Assembly (NCBI GenBank): GCA_021773835.1
Contig: JAJFJQ010000051.1
Location: 310,001 to 374,000, forward strand
DNA: 64,000 nucleotides
Direction: 5' to 3'
DNA from: Gammaproteobacteria bacterium
Lineage (GTDB): Bacteria > Pseudomonadota > Gammaproteobacteria > Ga0077536
The notes beneath the pieces were generated by a model. It saw only the letters and a list, made by a program, of their open reading frames with translations. It was not told the origin of the DNA and searched no databases. The position numbers and the translations under genes were made by a program. Shown piece after piece: positions 52,517 to 62,081 of the stretch. The stretch's first letter is position 1. The number at the start of each line of letters is the position of its first letter.

Positions 52517-53395
52517 CTATGTGGCGGTCGCATTAAACGCAGTTCGTTGCACGACTATCCCGGAAATAATGACTAAGGCAATGCCGAGCACCGTTATCGC
52601 GCTCGGCATATTGCCAAACAGCCAATAACCCACACCCGCGCCGCCTAATATTTCGAGATAGACCAACGGCGACAGCGTGCTGGCGGCCGTATGCCTAAAC
52701 GCGTGGATTATTGCGAGATGCCCAATGGCCCACACGCCGCCGGCAAGCGCAATCATAAGCACATCTTGCAGTTGCACCGGCGTCCAAAAATAGAGCGCGA
52801 CTGGGAACAACAACAAGGTGCCAAGGGCACATTGAAACCCTAATGTCACGAGGGCTGGTACGCTTTGGGAGGCTCTGCGGGTCGACACTAGAAACATGCC
52901 AAAAACGATGCCGGAACCGACGGCATATAACATGCCAACATCCGTGGACCCGCCAGGGCGAACGACAATCATGGCACCGCCGAAGCCAATTAATAATGCA
53001 ACGGTCTGGGTGCGTGTTAGCTGTTCCTTGAGCAACACTACCGCGAGGGTGCTGGCGACTAGTGGCGCAACGAAATATGCGCCTAAGGCGTCAGCTATTG
53101 GTACTCTGGCTATAGCCAAAAAATACAGGCTCACCGCGCACACGTGGAGAACTGTGCGACCTGAAAGGGCGGAGATTTGGGAATTTGGCAATCGATATTT
53201 GCGTAGCGCGTTCAGCGCCAGCGGCAAGAAAATCACTGCGCCCACGATATACCTTGCCCAGTTGAGGAACAGTATTGGGTATTCATCGCTGAGCAGTTTC
53301 ACGACTCCGTCGGACACTGGGAGTATCAACATGGCAAATGTCATTAGGCCGACACCCGTCATCGGTGATGCCTTGGCGGTGGGCGCCTCAACCAC
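52517..53395 (-). CDS. EamA/DMT-family transporter
   Basis: A 292-residue protein with about ten hydrophobic helices in two EamA halves (for example DALGAYFVAPLVASTLAVVLL and STLSPLVYLEILGGAGVGYW, shortened here). Members export amino acids or metabolites. The start overlaps the DUF454 gene by 8 nt. The substrate is unknown. Confidence 0.85.
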   Translation of the reverse strand: MVEAPTAKASPMTGVGLMTFAMLILPVSDGVVKLLSDEYPILFLNWARYIVGAVIFLPLALNALRKYRLPNSQISALSGRTVLHVCAVSLYFLAIARVPIADALGAYFVAPLVASTLAVVLLKEQLTRTQTVALLIGFGGAMIVVRPGGSTDVGMLYAVGSGIVFGMFLVSTRRASQSVPALVTLGFQCALGTLLLFPVALYFWTPVQLQDVLMIALAGGVWAIGHLAIIHAFRHTAASTLSPLVYLEILGGAGVGYWLFGNMPSAITVLGIALVIISGIVVQRTAFNATAT

Positions 53396-53807
53396 TGTCG
53401 TTCGGCGACGTTGGCTGATTAATGCCAGTGTTGAGCCTACAGGTCTTGATACGCGTTATGGTGAACAAGCCGACCGCCATCAATGCGGCACCAGCGATTT
53501 TGAGGCGCGGATTGTCAATTGCAAAATAGATAGAGCAACCTCCCACGAGGAGCATCGAGAGGATTGCAACCACCTTTACCCGGAAAGTGATGCATCGGTT
53601 GGTTTCCCAATCACGGATCATCGGGCCGAATATTGAGTTGGCGAGTAACCAGGCATGCCATTTTGACGACGAGCGAGCGAAAAATGCGGCCGCAAGCAGG
53701 ACAAAGGGTGTCGTCGGCAACAACGGCAAAAAGACCCCAAGGGCGGCAACAGCCACGAAGAAGAAGCCTAGCGCCAGGTACATTCGTCGTGCCAGCATCT
53801 GGGCCAA
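53388..53807 (-). CDS. YbaN-like DUF454 membrane protein
   Basis: A 139-residue small membrane protein of the DUF454 family: LGVFLPLLPTTPFVLLAAA with the conserved PLLPTTPF, then FGPMIRDWETNRCI. Two to three membrane helices. The function is unknown. It is upstream of the EamA transporter gene and overlaps it by 8 nt. Confidence 0.8.
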   Translation of the reverse strand: MAQMLARRMYLALGFFFVAVAALGVFLPLLPTTPFVLLAAAFFARSSSKWHAWLLANSIFGPMIRDWETNRCITFRVKVVAILSMLLVGGCSIYFAIDNPRLKIAGAALMAVGLFTITRIKTCRLNTGINQPTSPNDSG

Positions 53808-54080
53808 TCACAATTCGCTTAATTGTTGTAATGCGTGAAGTAGAAATTCGGATGAGCTTGAGCCGTGGCAATCGACTCCGGTTACGTTTTGCACCGTACT
53901 TAGTCGTGAGATGTTTTCCTCAGGTAATGTGGATGCTGGGATCATTTCAGTCGTGTTATGGTCGATAATGAGTCGGATGCACTGGGTTAAAATAGTCGAT
54001 TGATATGATGAGAACAAACTAATGCAGATCGCTCACCGCAACAATACTGCGAAACGAAACAATGGCGATCGTTTGAAGTA

Positions 54081-56396
54081 ATGATATTACCAATCGAAAA
54101 CTACGGGGCCGGTAAGTCTCAGAAGCGAATCGAAGACGTCGATCTAGTGCGCGGCGTAGGTGTCTATACGGACGACGTTGCGATACCGGGTGAGGTCTTC
54201 GGCGTCGTTGTGCGCTCACCGTATCCGGCTGCATCCATTCGTGGCATCGACCTCGACAATACCACGGGGCTTGATGGCCTCGTCGGGATCATAACTGGCG
54301 CAGATTTGGCGGCCGATGGGGTCGGCCCGATCCCTTTTATGTCGACCGTCGAGGCGCCCGATGGCGGGCCGCCACGCTGTCAGCCATTACCGGTGCTGGC
54401 CGTCGACGAAGTCCGGTTTGTTGGACAACCCGTCGCCTTTGTCGTAGCACGAACTCGAAATCACGCGCGCGACATTGCCGAGATGGTTGAGGTCGATTAT
54501 ACGGATCGTGAGCACATCGTTGATCTGAAGGAGGCCGCTGCCATCGACGCGTTACGCGTCGATGGCTCGGTCGGTAACGTTGTCGCCGAGTACCGTCTCG
54601 GTGACCCGGCTGAGTGCGATGCCGCATTTGGCCAGGCGGCTCATCGCGTAAGTTTGAACGTTATCAATAATCGCGTGATCCCGAATCCGATCGAGCCTCG
54701 AGCGGCGATTGGCCTCTACGACGAGGCTGCGGCGCAGTGGACCTTGTATTGCGGCAATCAAGGGCCACACCTGACCCGAGATATCCTTGCCCGGGATGTA
54801 TTCGGAGTTGCCTCGGATCAAATTCGGATCCGTGTGCAGCGGATCGGTGGTGGTTTCGGATCAAAGATAACACCGAGCATAGAGGACGTCTTAGTGATGT
54901 ACGCTGCACGTCGATTCGAGGTGCCGGTCCGCTGGCGCGCCGACCGTAGCGAGTCGTTTCTATCGGACTACCATGCGCGCGACCATCGGGCGCAAGTCTC
55001 AATTGCTTTTGATCCGGATTTTCGGATCACGGCCATGCGCATTGCGGATCTGGGCAACCTTGGCGCCTATCCGAGCCCATTTGGAATCCCAATTGCGACT
55101 TCTACCGGTAATCGCATCGTCAACGGTGTGTACAACATACCGGTCGTCGACTTGACCGTGAAGATGGTCTTAACCAATACCGTTCCAACTGGCCCCTACC
55201 GGGGCGCCGGACGGCCCGAGGTCGTGCATCGTCTCGAATGCGCGCTCGAATTCGCCGCCGCGGAATTTGGCATCGACGCTGCCGAACTGCGTCGACGGAA
55301 TTTCATTCGACCAGACTCGATACCCTACGAGATCCCATCGGGTCTAAGCTACGATAGCGGCGATTTCCCCGGCATGTTGGAGCAAGCCTTGGTGGTAGCC
55401 GATTGGCGGGGGTTTGAAGCACGTAAAGCCGCGTCGCGCGCGCGCGGAAATTTACGCGGACGAGGGCTTGCATGCCACATCGATTCAACGAGTGGGATCG
55501 CGCCGACGGAAACGGTAGAAGTGATCGTCGACGCCAAAGGCCAGTGTGAATTTCGTTCCGGTACGCAAGAAATGGGCCAAGGACTACACCACACCTACGT
55601 GACGATCGCCGCCGGTGCACTCGGCCTACCGATGGAATCTATTGACGTCATCCAGGGAGACACCGCACGGGTAAAATCCGGCGTTGGCAGCTACGGCTCT
55701 CGTTCGTTGTATGTTGGTGGGGCAGCAATTGCGATGGCAGCAGAGGCATTGATCGACGAAGCACGCCGGCTCGGCGCACAGCTACTGGAGGTCACGGAGG
55801 AAGAGGGCGAGGTCACCTATACGAGTGGTATCGTCGAGACTGCCGATCGCAGCAGGCAAGTCAGTCTAGCGGAAATTGCGGCTGCCCAGGATGCGGCGTC
55901 ATTTGTCGTTGAGGCCGAAGCCGAAGCGCCGTTTTGTTTTCCGAATGGCTGCTACGTGTGTGAGGCCGAAATCGATGGCGAGACTGGGCAAGTTAAGATC
56001 GATCGTTTTACCGCGGTTGACGATGTTGGGCGGGTTTTTAATCCAATGATTGTGCACGGCCAAGTACATGGTGGGCTTGCTCAAGGGATCGGACAAGCAT
56101 TATTCGAACACGTGCAGTATGACGCGGAATCTGGTCAGCTCGTTACCGGATCACTTCTCGATTATGCGCTACCGCGCGCTGGCGATGTGCCCGCGTTTGA
56201 CGCCCGAGTCGACGAATCGCAACCGGCCGTAACCAATCCGCTCGGGGTGAAAGGCGCCGGTGAAAGCGGTGCGGTCGGCGGGCCACCGGCGGTGATCGCT
56301 GCGATCGCGAACGCCCTACCACAGCGTTCAGTTGAGGATTTAGAAATGCCGGTGACCGCAGAGAAAATATGGCGCTTGCTAGGATCCCGCCGCTAG
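54081..56396 (+). CDS. molybdenum hydroxylase large subunit, solitary
   Basis: A 771-residue xanthine dehydrogenase-type Moco subunit. Motifs include VDLVRGVGVYTDD, FVGQPVAFVVA, GGGFGSKI, PYRGAGRPE, and GVKGAGESG with the catalytic Glu near the C-terminus. It resembles CoxL-like form II proteins by the PYRGAGRPE loop. Its small and medium subunits are not beside it, unlike the operon at 16731. It may share subunits with another operon or have partners elsewhere. It converges on the LLM gene with a 4-nt overlap. Confidence 0.9.
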   Translation: MILPIENYGAGKSQKRIEDVDLVRGVGVYTDDVAIPGEVFGVVVRSPYPAASIRGIDLDNTTGLDGLVGIITGADLAADGVGPIPFMSTVEAPDGGPPRCQPLPVLAVDEVRFVGQPVAFVVARTRNHARDIAEMVEVDYTDREHIVDLKEAAAIDALRVDGSVGNVVAEYRLGDPAECDAAFGQAAHRVSLNVINNRVIPNPIEPRAAIGLYDEAAAQWTLYCGNQGPHLTRDILARDVFGVASDQIRIRVQRIGGGFGSKITPSIEDVLVMYAARRFEVPVRWRADRSESFLSDYHARDHRAQVSIAFDPDFRITAMRIADLGNLGAYPSPFGIPIATSTGNRIVNGVYNIPVVDLTVKMVLTNTVPTGPYRGAGRPEVVHRLECALEFAAAEFGIDAAELRRRNFIRPDSIPYEIPSGLSYDSGDFPGMLEQALVVADWRGFEARKAASRARGNLRGRGLACHIDSTSGIAPTETVEVIVDAKGQCEFRSGTQEMGQGLHHTYVTIAAGALGLPMESIDVIQGDTARVKSGVGSYGSRSLYVGGAAIAMAAEALIDEARRLGAQLLEVTEEEGEVTYTSGIVETADRSRQVSLAEIAAAQDAASFVVEAEAEAPFCFPNGCYVCEAEIDGETGQVKIDRFTAVDDVGRVFNPMIVHGQVHGGLAQGIGQALFEHVQYDAESGQLVTGSLLDYALPRAGDVPAFDARVDESQPAVTNPLGVKGAGESGAVGGPPAVIAAIANALPQRSVEDLEMPVTAEKIWRLLGSRR

Positions 56397-57373
56397 TTTT
56401 TGAATGCAGGCATAACCTCGCTAGCGAATAGTTCACGCGTCTCGAGCGAGGTCCCCGCGAGAATATAATAAGTGACGCCGGTTTCGTCGATGCGTCGCCT
56501 AAGTTCCGCTTTAACCTCATCCGGCGTACCGAGTAGTGCCACCGGCGCGCGTTGGGCGCTGGCGTAGTCGGGAAAGCCGAGCCGTGTCGCCGCCTTGCGC
56601 AGATTTGGATCGTCCGCATCATGTGACAGCGCCAAGAACGTCAGACCGCCAAGTTCGATCTCAGCAGGATCTCGGCCGATGTCACGGCAGTTTTGATGGA
56701 GCTTGGCAATGCGACTTTTCAAAGTTGCCATGTCAAATTTTACAGTCGCGGCTGGGTCGTTGATGAAGTCCTTGTTCTGGCCTGTTGGTGGAATGATGTT
56801 AAGGATATCCGCCTCGCGCGCTGCGATCTTCAGTAAGCCGGTACCCGAGCCACCAAGCATGATCGGCGGGTGTGGTTTCTGAATTGAGCGAGGATTGTTG
56901 TAGGCGTGGTGGACTTTGTAATGTTTGCCGGTAAAAGCCGGTTCATCTTGGGTCCACATTGCCTTGAGGATCTGGATGGTTTCGTCTAATTCTTCCAGGC
57001 GTTGCTTTATAGGCGGAAATGGATAGTCGTGTGCCTCGTACTCCGGGCCCTGCCATCCGGCACCGAGTCCGCAGATAAGTCGGCCCTGGGTTACGATGTC
57101 CACGGATGTCGCAATCTTCGCGAGTAGAGCCGGGTTACGAAACGAATGAGCAATAACGGCGGGCACGAGTTTGATCGTTTGCGTGACAGCGCCCATGGCG
57201 GTGAGGATCGTAAAGCACTCTAGTTGTGGGTGCTCCGGTGAACCTAAGGGCGAATAGAAGTGATCGTTATGGGAAACAGAATAATAGCCCTGGGCTTCCG
57301 CAAGTTGCGCTTCTTCTAGGCCTTCGGCGGCGTCTGCGGGCAGTATGAAGAGCCCAAATTTCACCTCATGCAT
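56393..57373 (-). CDS. LLM class flavin-dependent oxidoreductase
   Basis: A 326-residue luciferase-like oxidoreductase. The start at 57373 has AAGGA 7 nt upstream; the longer frame to 57442 is rejected. It begins MHEVKFGLFILPADAAEGL, with the VTQGRLICGLGAGWQGPEY flavin/F420 pocket and a long loop KPHPPIMLGGSGTGLLKIA. It lies 142 nt downstream of the thioredoxin-like selenoprotein on the same strand. Confidence 0.88.
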   Translation of the reverse strand: MHEVKFGLFILPADAAEGLEEAQLAEAQGYYSVSHNDHFYSPLGSPEHPQLECFTILTAMGAVTQTIKLVPAVIAHSFRNPALLAKIATSVDIVTQGRLICGLGAGWQGPEYEAHDYPFPPIKQRLEELDETIQILKAMWTQDEPAFTGKHYKVHHAYNNPRSIQKPHPPIMLGGSGTGLLKIAAREADILNIIPPTGQNKDFINDPAATVKFDMATLKSRIAKLHQNCRDIGRDPAEIELGGLTFLALSHDADDPNLRKAATRLGFPDYASAQRAPVALLGTPDEVKAELRRRIDETGVTYYILAGTSLETRELFASEVMPAFKN

Positions 57374-57515
57374 TGATTTATCCTTCGGTATGATGGCTCG
57401 TCCAATCATACGCGAAGGGTGTCCGCTAAAGACACTTACCAATAATTCACCCTAGGACAAGGCAAACGCCAGGGTGTTAGCCGCCACTCATCAGCAGCTG
57501 CTCGTTCACTGTTGA

Positions 57516-58655
57516 TCAATCCTGCGGTTGAAAACCGAGTTCGTGGGGGAAATTTTCCAGGTCCGGCGGTTCGTAATAGCGTTTTGAACCAAGTGCATCG
57601 ACGCGCTTGAAGTACTCCTCATCCGCAGCCAAGCCCATCGGACCAAGCGCTTTCAAGTTCATTGTCTGGCGATAAATATTCCACGACTCCGGTCGAAGAT
57701 CCGACGCCGTGTTTAGAAATCCTTCGGCTTCTTCAATCTTGCCGATGGAATGCAAGTAACGGCCGAGCCGAAAATTGGCATTGGCGAGCGCGGTATTTTC
57801 ATTTGGTAATTTTAAATGTGCGCGTGCCGCTGCCGCATCGAATACGTGTTTGCTGTCGGACCCGTTCACCGCCCAATCGCGAACCGCGTTAACATAAGTC
57901 TCTTTCGCCTTGGCGGCGATCGCGGCTGAGTCGTCCGGCATCGACATGTCCTCGCGATTCATCGAGCGCCAGGCGTCATGAGATCCGGCGGTTTCCGCGG
58001 GCCGTACAATGGTACCGTCTTCATCGATCCAGACCGACTGCGGCACGTTCACCATATTGTACAAATCGGCGATATGATGCTCCGTGTCTATCAGCGTTAC
58101 ATACTGTGGAGCTGCAGCTTCAATAAACTCTGTGGCGGTTTCCGCACCGCGACTTTCCTCGGCGACCGCAATGATGACAAAATCGTGTTCTTTAACTTCG
58201 TTGTACATTGCCTGCCACACGGACAGGTCATAACGGCAGCCTCACCAAGAGGACCATGTGGTCAAAAATACGCGCTTACCCCGGTAGTCGGACAATGAGT
58301 GAAGTGTGCCGTCCAAGTCCGGCAGGGTGAAGTCCGGCGCCGCAAGCGACTGCAAGGCATTGGCCCGTTCATAGGCGCTGGCGCCGAGCATCCAGGTGTC
58401 GCCCGACGCATCGTGCAAAACAGGGCGATCCATGAGCCGCCACCACGCGGCAATGTTCACTGCTTTATCGTTGACAAAGTGATCCGTATTCACATCCGGT
58501 AGTGGCACGCACAGATCGCCCTGGCAAAGACCTTCAGGTTTTAGCGCCCAGCCGATCGTTGATTCAACAGCGGCGCGTGCGACCCACAGATTTTCTCCAT
58601 CGCTGGTGGCGCTCGCGACATCGCATGCACCAGCCTCCGTGACTACTGTTACCAT
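57516..58655 (-). CDS. thioredoxin-like selenoprotein (W-U-G-C)
   Basis: A 379-residue protein if the TGA at 58242-58244 is read as selenocysteine (U138). The start at 58655 is fixed by AGGAG 8 nt upstream. An N-terminal region (WALKPEGLCQGDLCVPLPD) with several Cys precedes a TlpA-like thioredoxin fold (APDFTLPDLDGTLHSLSDYR, VFLTTWSSW, U, GCRYDLSVWQAMY). Homologues have WCGC or WUGC at this site, and C140 is the paired thiol. The C-terminal third has a TPR-like helix (FRLGRYLHSIGKIEEAEGFL). The reading frame is intact around the TGA and a SECIS-like hairpin follows it. Cytoplasmic location is likely, since no signal peptide is seen. It would reduce disulfides or peroxides. Confidence 0.9.
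58211..58227 (-). promoter_or_regulatory. bacterial SECIS-like hairpin downstream of UGA
   Basis: CCTGTC (58227-58222) pairs with GGCAGG (58216-58211), six pairs with one G-U, around loop CGTGT. It starts 14 nt after the UGA, and the loop G is 22 nt after it. Both loops of the two SECIS candidates have GU at positions 2-3, which supports a shared SelB recognition element. Confidence 0.75.
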
Positions 58656-58854
58656 CTTTAATGCTCCTGAATGTTCTTTCGTACCGTGGCCGAAAACACA
58701 GTGTCCAAGGCTACTGGCGTCAGAATAACGCGATCGGATCCCACTGACTACTGAGCCTGGGACCACGGGCGCGGCGTAATGATCAGCGGCGCTTGGTCTT
58801 ACGGATGGAGCGGGACGGCGTTCTACCGTATCCTCGCTTAACCGCCGGGAACCC

Positions 58855-60399
58855 ATGTCTTGGCGTCAAATGGTGAGAGGTGCGGTGATCGAAAAATCGA
58901 CGACAGCATCGAAATCGATCGCAACAGGTGCGGTCTCGTTGACGGCAATCTGTGCGGTATTCGGTTTCGGAATTGTGTGGATCACGACAGGAACCCAAGG
59001 CCAAGGTGCTTCGGGGATGTGGGTAATTTTTCCGATGATCGCGGTGGCCGGCGCGCATGTTCTGATGGGGCCTGCCGCGCTCCTACTGGCACTGTTGAGT
59101 CGACGACTGTGGGTGAACTTCGTCGTATTCAGCTATTTCACCGTCGGCATTTGGTGTATCTGGACGATGATGAGCGGTCGCTCACCGGTGGAGCTAGTTG
59201 CGACGAATGTCACCGAATCGTGGTCCGCATTTGTCGAGGCGCGTGAATTTCCGCTTGAGACGCAATTGTGTCAATCGCTTGCAACCCGATTGCGCGAAGG
59301 CGGGCGCACAAAGCTGGATCTGCAGCCGGTGACATTGGCGGAAGCAACTTCTCTTGACGTCAATTTTCTCTGTCGTCACAGAGAAATGCGTCTACCTAAG
59401 CACCTTCATTCATTTTACCGGTCCACTCCGATCCAGCTTGCGGCGGTCAGCCTCGACGTCGATCTATTAAAATTACTCATCGCACACGGTGCATTGATTG
59501 ACGAGCCCGTCACCGAAGGGTTTACACCGTTGATGTTAGCCATGTCGAATGCGACCGGATTCTCGGTGCATGGTTCGATGAACCAGCGTCCGTATTCGCC
59601 TCGGATAAAGGCTGCGGCAAAGGCGTTAATCGACGCTGGTGCCGACATCAATATCCGCGATACCTACGGGGCAGGCCCGTTACATTGGGCAGCGGGCACC
59701 GGTGATCCCAATTTGGTGCAACTCCTACTCGGCGCCGGGGCGTCGGTAAACTCGAGCAAAAACACGGATCAAAAATCACCCGCCTATATCAGCATAGAGG
59801 CGGTAAGAGATCTAAATCTACGGTTATTGACCTACAAGAATATCAGTCGTGATGACTATGCCCTATGGTTCACAGGGCAGAAAACCATACTCAAAATTTT
59901 TATCGACGCGGGCACCGATATAGAGGACGTTTTATGGGCCGCGATCCATCTCGACGGACGTTGGGCGCTTGAATTGCTGTTGGCCACTGGAGTCGATATT
60001 CAAGAACTATTAACGCTACATGGCGCACGTTATTTGCAACATGCAATGCGCAATCATTACCGTGATCTCGTCGATTTTTTGATAGCGCTAGGGATCGACG
60101 TCAATCAACCGACCTGGCATGGCGGGCGCCTAATCACAGAATTCCTGATGCCTCGGCACGACTGGCATTTGAGCGTGCTGCTCGATGCCGGGGCCGACGT
60201 CAATATGACCAACAAGCAGGGAGACACGGCGCTTGAAATAGCCGTCAAGAACAGAAATGACGCGGCCGTGCAGCTGTTGCTGAATGCCGGCGCGATTGTG
60301 ACGCAAAAGGCGATAAACAATGCGACGGTCGAGATGGGAACGCTGCTAGAATTACATCGTCGAGAAGCTCAGTCTAACAAACCAATACCGGATGAATAA
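58855..60399 (+). CDS. membrane protein with ankyrin repeats
   Basis: A 514-residue protein with about three N-terminal membrane helices (residues 20-105) and, from about 185 on, ankyrin-type repeats in two blocks (TPIQLAAVSLDVDLLKLLI, GPLHWAAGTGDPNLVQLLL, TALEIAVKNRNDAAVQLLL, each about 30 residues apart). Ankyrin repeats bind other proteins. The start could be ATG 58855 or 58870. It is divergent from the selenoprotein gene. The function is unknown. Confidence 0.7.
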   Translation: MSWRQMVRGAVIEKSTTASKSIATGAVSLTAICAVFGFGIVWITTGTQGQGASGMWVIFPMIAVAGAHVLMGPAALLLALLSRRLWVNFVVFSYFTVGIWCIWTMMSGRSPVELVATNVTESWSAFVEAREFPLETQLCQSLATRLREGGRTKLDLQPVTLAEATSLDVNFLCRHREMRLPKHLHSFYRSTPIQLAAVSLDVDLLKLLIAHGALIDEPVTEGFTPLMLAMSNATGFSVHGSMNQRPYSPRIKAAAKALIDAGADINIRDTYGAGPLHWAAGTGDPNLVQLLLGAGASVNSSKNTDQKSPAYISIEAVRDLNLRLLTYKNISRDDYALWFTGQKTILKIFIDAGTDIEDVLWAAIHLDGRWALELLLATGVDIQELLTLHGARYLQHAMRNHYRDLVDFLIALGIDVNQPTWHGGRLITEFLMPRHDWHLSVLLDAGADVNMTNKQGDTALEIAVKNRNDAAVQLLLNAGAIVTQKAINNATVEMGTLLELHRREAQSNKPIPDE

Positions 60400-60414
60400 G
60401 ATCACTGTGGGAAA

Positions 60415-61188
60415 ATGCGAATGAAAAAATTAACGTCGTACATGTTGTTGCTGATTTGTGGGATCCCCGGAATCGTCTTAGCCGAAAGCGCTGTTAGCCC
60501 GGATGTGGGTAGCGCGGTAGTCCTTGATCTAAATCATTCGTCGCGAAGCGAAGCCGACAGAGCGCGCGATCGCAATCGTTTGCCGCAAGAGACGTTGGCG
60601 TTTTTCGGATTGAAAGACGATATGCGTGTGATCGAATTATTTCCAGGAGCGGGTTGGTATACAAAGTTGCTAGGGCCATACCTTGAGAAAAAAGGGAAGC
60701 TATATGTTGCAATCGGGACGGATCGTGTTGAGAAAAAATTTGATGAATTCGGTTTATCGAAAGTACAGCCTACCGGAATCGTGGAGAATTTCTCGAAGAC
60801 CGAGGCGCCTGGCTACATTTTCACAATCGATCGGCTCGATCTGCAACAAACCGATATCGATTTGATCGTTACATTTCGCAATGCTCATAACCTGACAAAC
60901 GAAACGCGGGCCCTACTGAACAACGCCGTATTCGCTGCGTTAAAGCCCGGTGGCGTCTACGGCATTATCGATCACACGAAGCGCCACATGGAGGCCTTTA
61001 GCGAAGCAACGTGGCGACGCACGGATCCGGTTCAAATTATCAAAGAAGCGGTCTCCGCGGGGTTCGAATTCGTCGATTACTTGGATATTCACTCACGACC
61101 AGAAGACGAGCTGAAATTTGACACAAAGCATGAGTCCCTCGTGAATGAAACGGATCGTTATACCTTGAAGTTTAGAAAACCGTTGTAG
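60415..61188 (+). CDS. exported SAM-dependent methyltransferase-like protein
   Basis: A 257-residue protein with a signal peptide (MLLLICGIPGIVLA) followed by a class I methyltransferase-like fold: VIELFPGAGWYTKLLGPYL (SAM motif I region), DLIVTFRNAHNL and ALKPGGVYGIID. It belongs by eye to the COG4798-type predicted methyltransferases, many of which have signal peptides. Whether it methylates anything outside the cytoplasm, where SAM is scarce, is unclear. It follows the ankyrin gene by 15 nt. Confidence 0.8.
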   Translation: MRMKKLTSYMLLLICGIPGIVLAESAVSPDVGSAVVLDLNHSSRSEADRARDRNRLPQETLAFFGLKDDMRVIELFPGAGWYTKLLGPYLEKKGKLYVAIGTDRVEKKFDEFGLSKVQPTGIVENFSKTEAPGYIFTIDRLDLQQTDIDLIVTFRNAHNLTNETRALLNNAVFAALKPGGVYGIIDHTKRHMEAFSEATWRRTDPVQIIKEAVSAGFEFVDYLDIHSRPEDELKFDTKHESLVNETDRYTLKFRKPL

Positions 61189-61293
61189 GTGTGACATATG
61201 CGGGCACGGCGCTATCGAATTTAGCGGGCCACAATTCTAGTGTTGGCTTTGTCCGTCCCGAATTGGCGCAACCCTAGGTAGCGGGTCGGCCAT

Positions 61294-62034
61294 ATGACGA
61301 CGGACTACGATGGCATCGCCGACCAATACAAGGAATCGAAGCTCGAAGAATGGCGCACGCACATTGAGCAATTCACGTTGCTGCAGATGCTGGGTGATAT
61401 CGCCGGCAAGTCCGTGCTCGATTTCGCCTGCGGCGAGGGGTACTACACCCGGGTTTTGCGTCGCCTTGGTGCTGAACCTGTCGCCGGCGTCGACTTATCG
61501 GGGGGTATGATTGACCTGGCCAAGGCCGAGGAGGTCCGCAATACGCTTGGGATCAGCTATCAACAAGGCGATGCGCGCGCTGTAACGCTAACCGAGCCGT
61601 GCGATATTGTCTTCGCCGCTTATTTGTTGAACTACGCTAAAAACTATCAAGAACTATTGGAGATGGGGCACGCCATTGCCCGCAACCTCAAAACAGGTGG
61701 TCGGTTTATCACGGTTAATAACAACCCCGACGATCCACCAGGTAATTTTTCAATTGGCCGCGCTTACGGTTTCACGAAACATCTGGAAGGAGAGCTGGTC
61801 GAAGGCGCACCGGTTATCTTTAGATTCCACTTGGCCGACGGTCCGTTTGACGTTACGAATTACCATTTAAGTAGAGTGACCATCGAGAGCGCACTCGGGG
61901 AGGCAGGACTCGGTGACATCCGCTGGCATGCCCCGTCCGTCTCGCCGGAGGGATCGCGCCTGCACGACCAGAGACATTGGGCTCCGTTTTTAGCCGGGCC
62001 ACCAGTCGCATTTTTCGACTGTACTAAACGGTAA
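61294..62034 (+). CDS. class I SAM-dependent methyltransferase
   Basis: A 246-residue methyltransferase with motif I VLDFACGEGYYTRVLRRLG, motif II GVDLSGGMIDLAK, and CDIVFAAYLLNY. Small-molecule type, substrate unknown. The ribosome binding site is weak. It stands between the exported methyltransferase and the GT-D gene. Confidence 0.88.
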   Translation: MTTDYDGIADQYKESKLEEWRTHIEQFTLLQMLGDIAGKSVLDFACGEGYYTRVLRRLGAEPVAGVDLSGGMIDLAKAEEVRNTLGISYQQGDARAVTLTEPCDIVFAAYLLNYAKNYQELLEMGHAIARNLKTGGRFITVNNNPDDPPGNFSIGRAYGFTKHLEGELVEGAPVIFRFHLADGPFDVTNYHLSRVTIESALGEAGLGDIRWHAPSVSPEGSRLHDQRHWAPFLAGPPVAFFDCTKR

Positions 62035-62081
62035 TTGGGATCCTGGTCATTGGCGAGGTGGGTGCCCGCTAGCACCCGCAT

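Noticed and set aside
57516-58856. Two thioredoxin-like ORFs, the upper one starting at 58856
   Set aside because: Same reasoning as for the first selenoprotein; the upper frame's first 67 codons are low quality and AGGAG sets the start at 58655.
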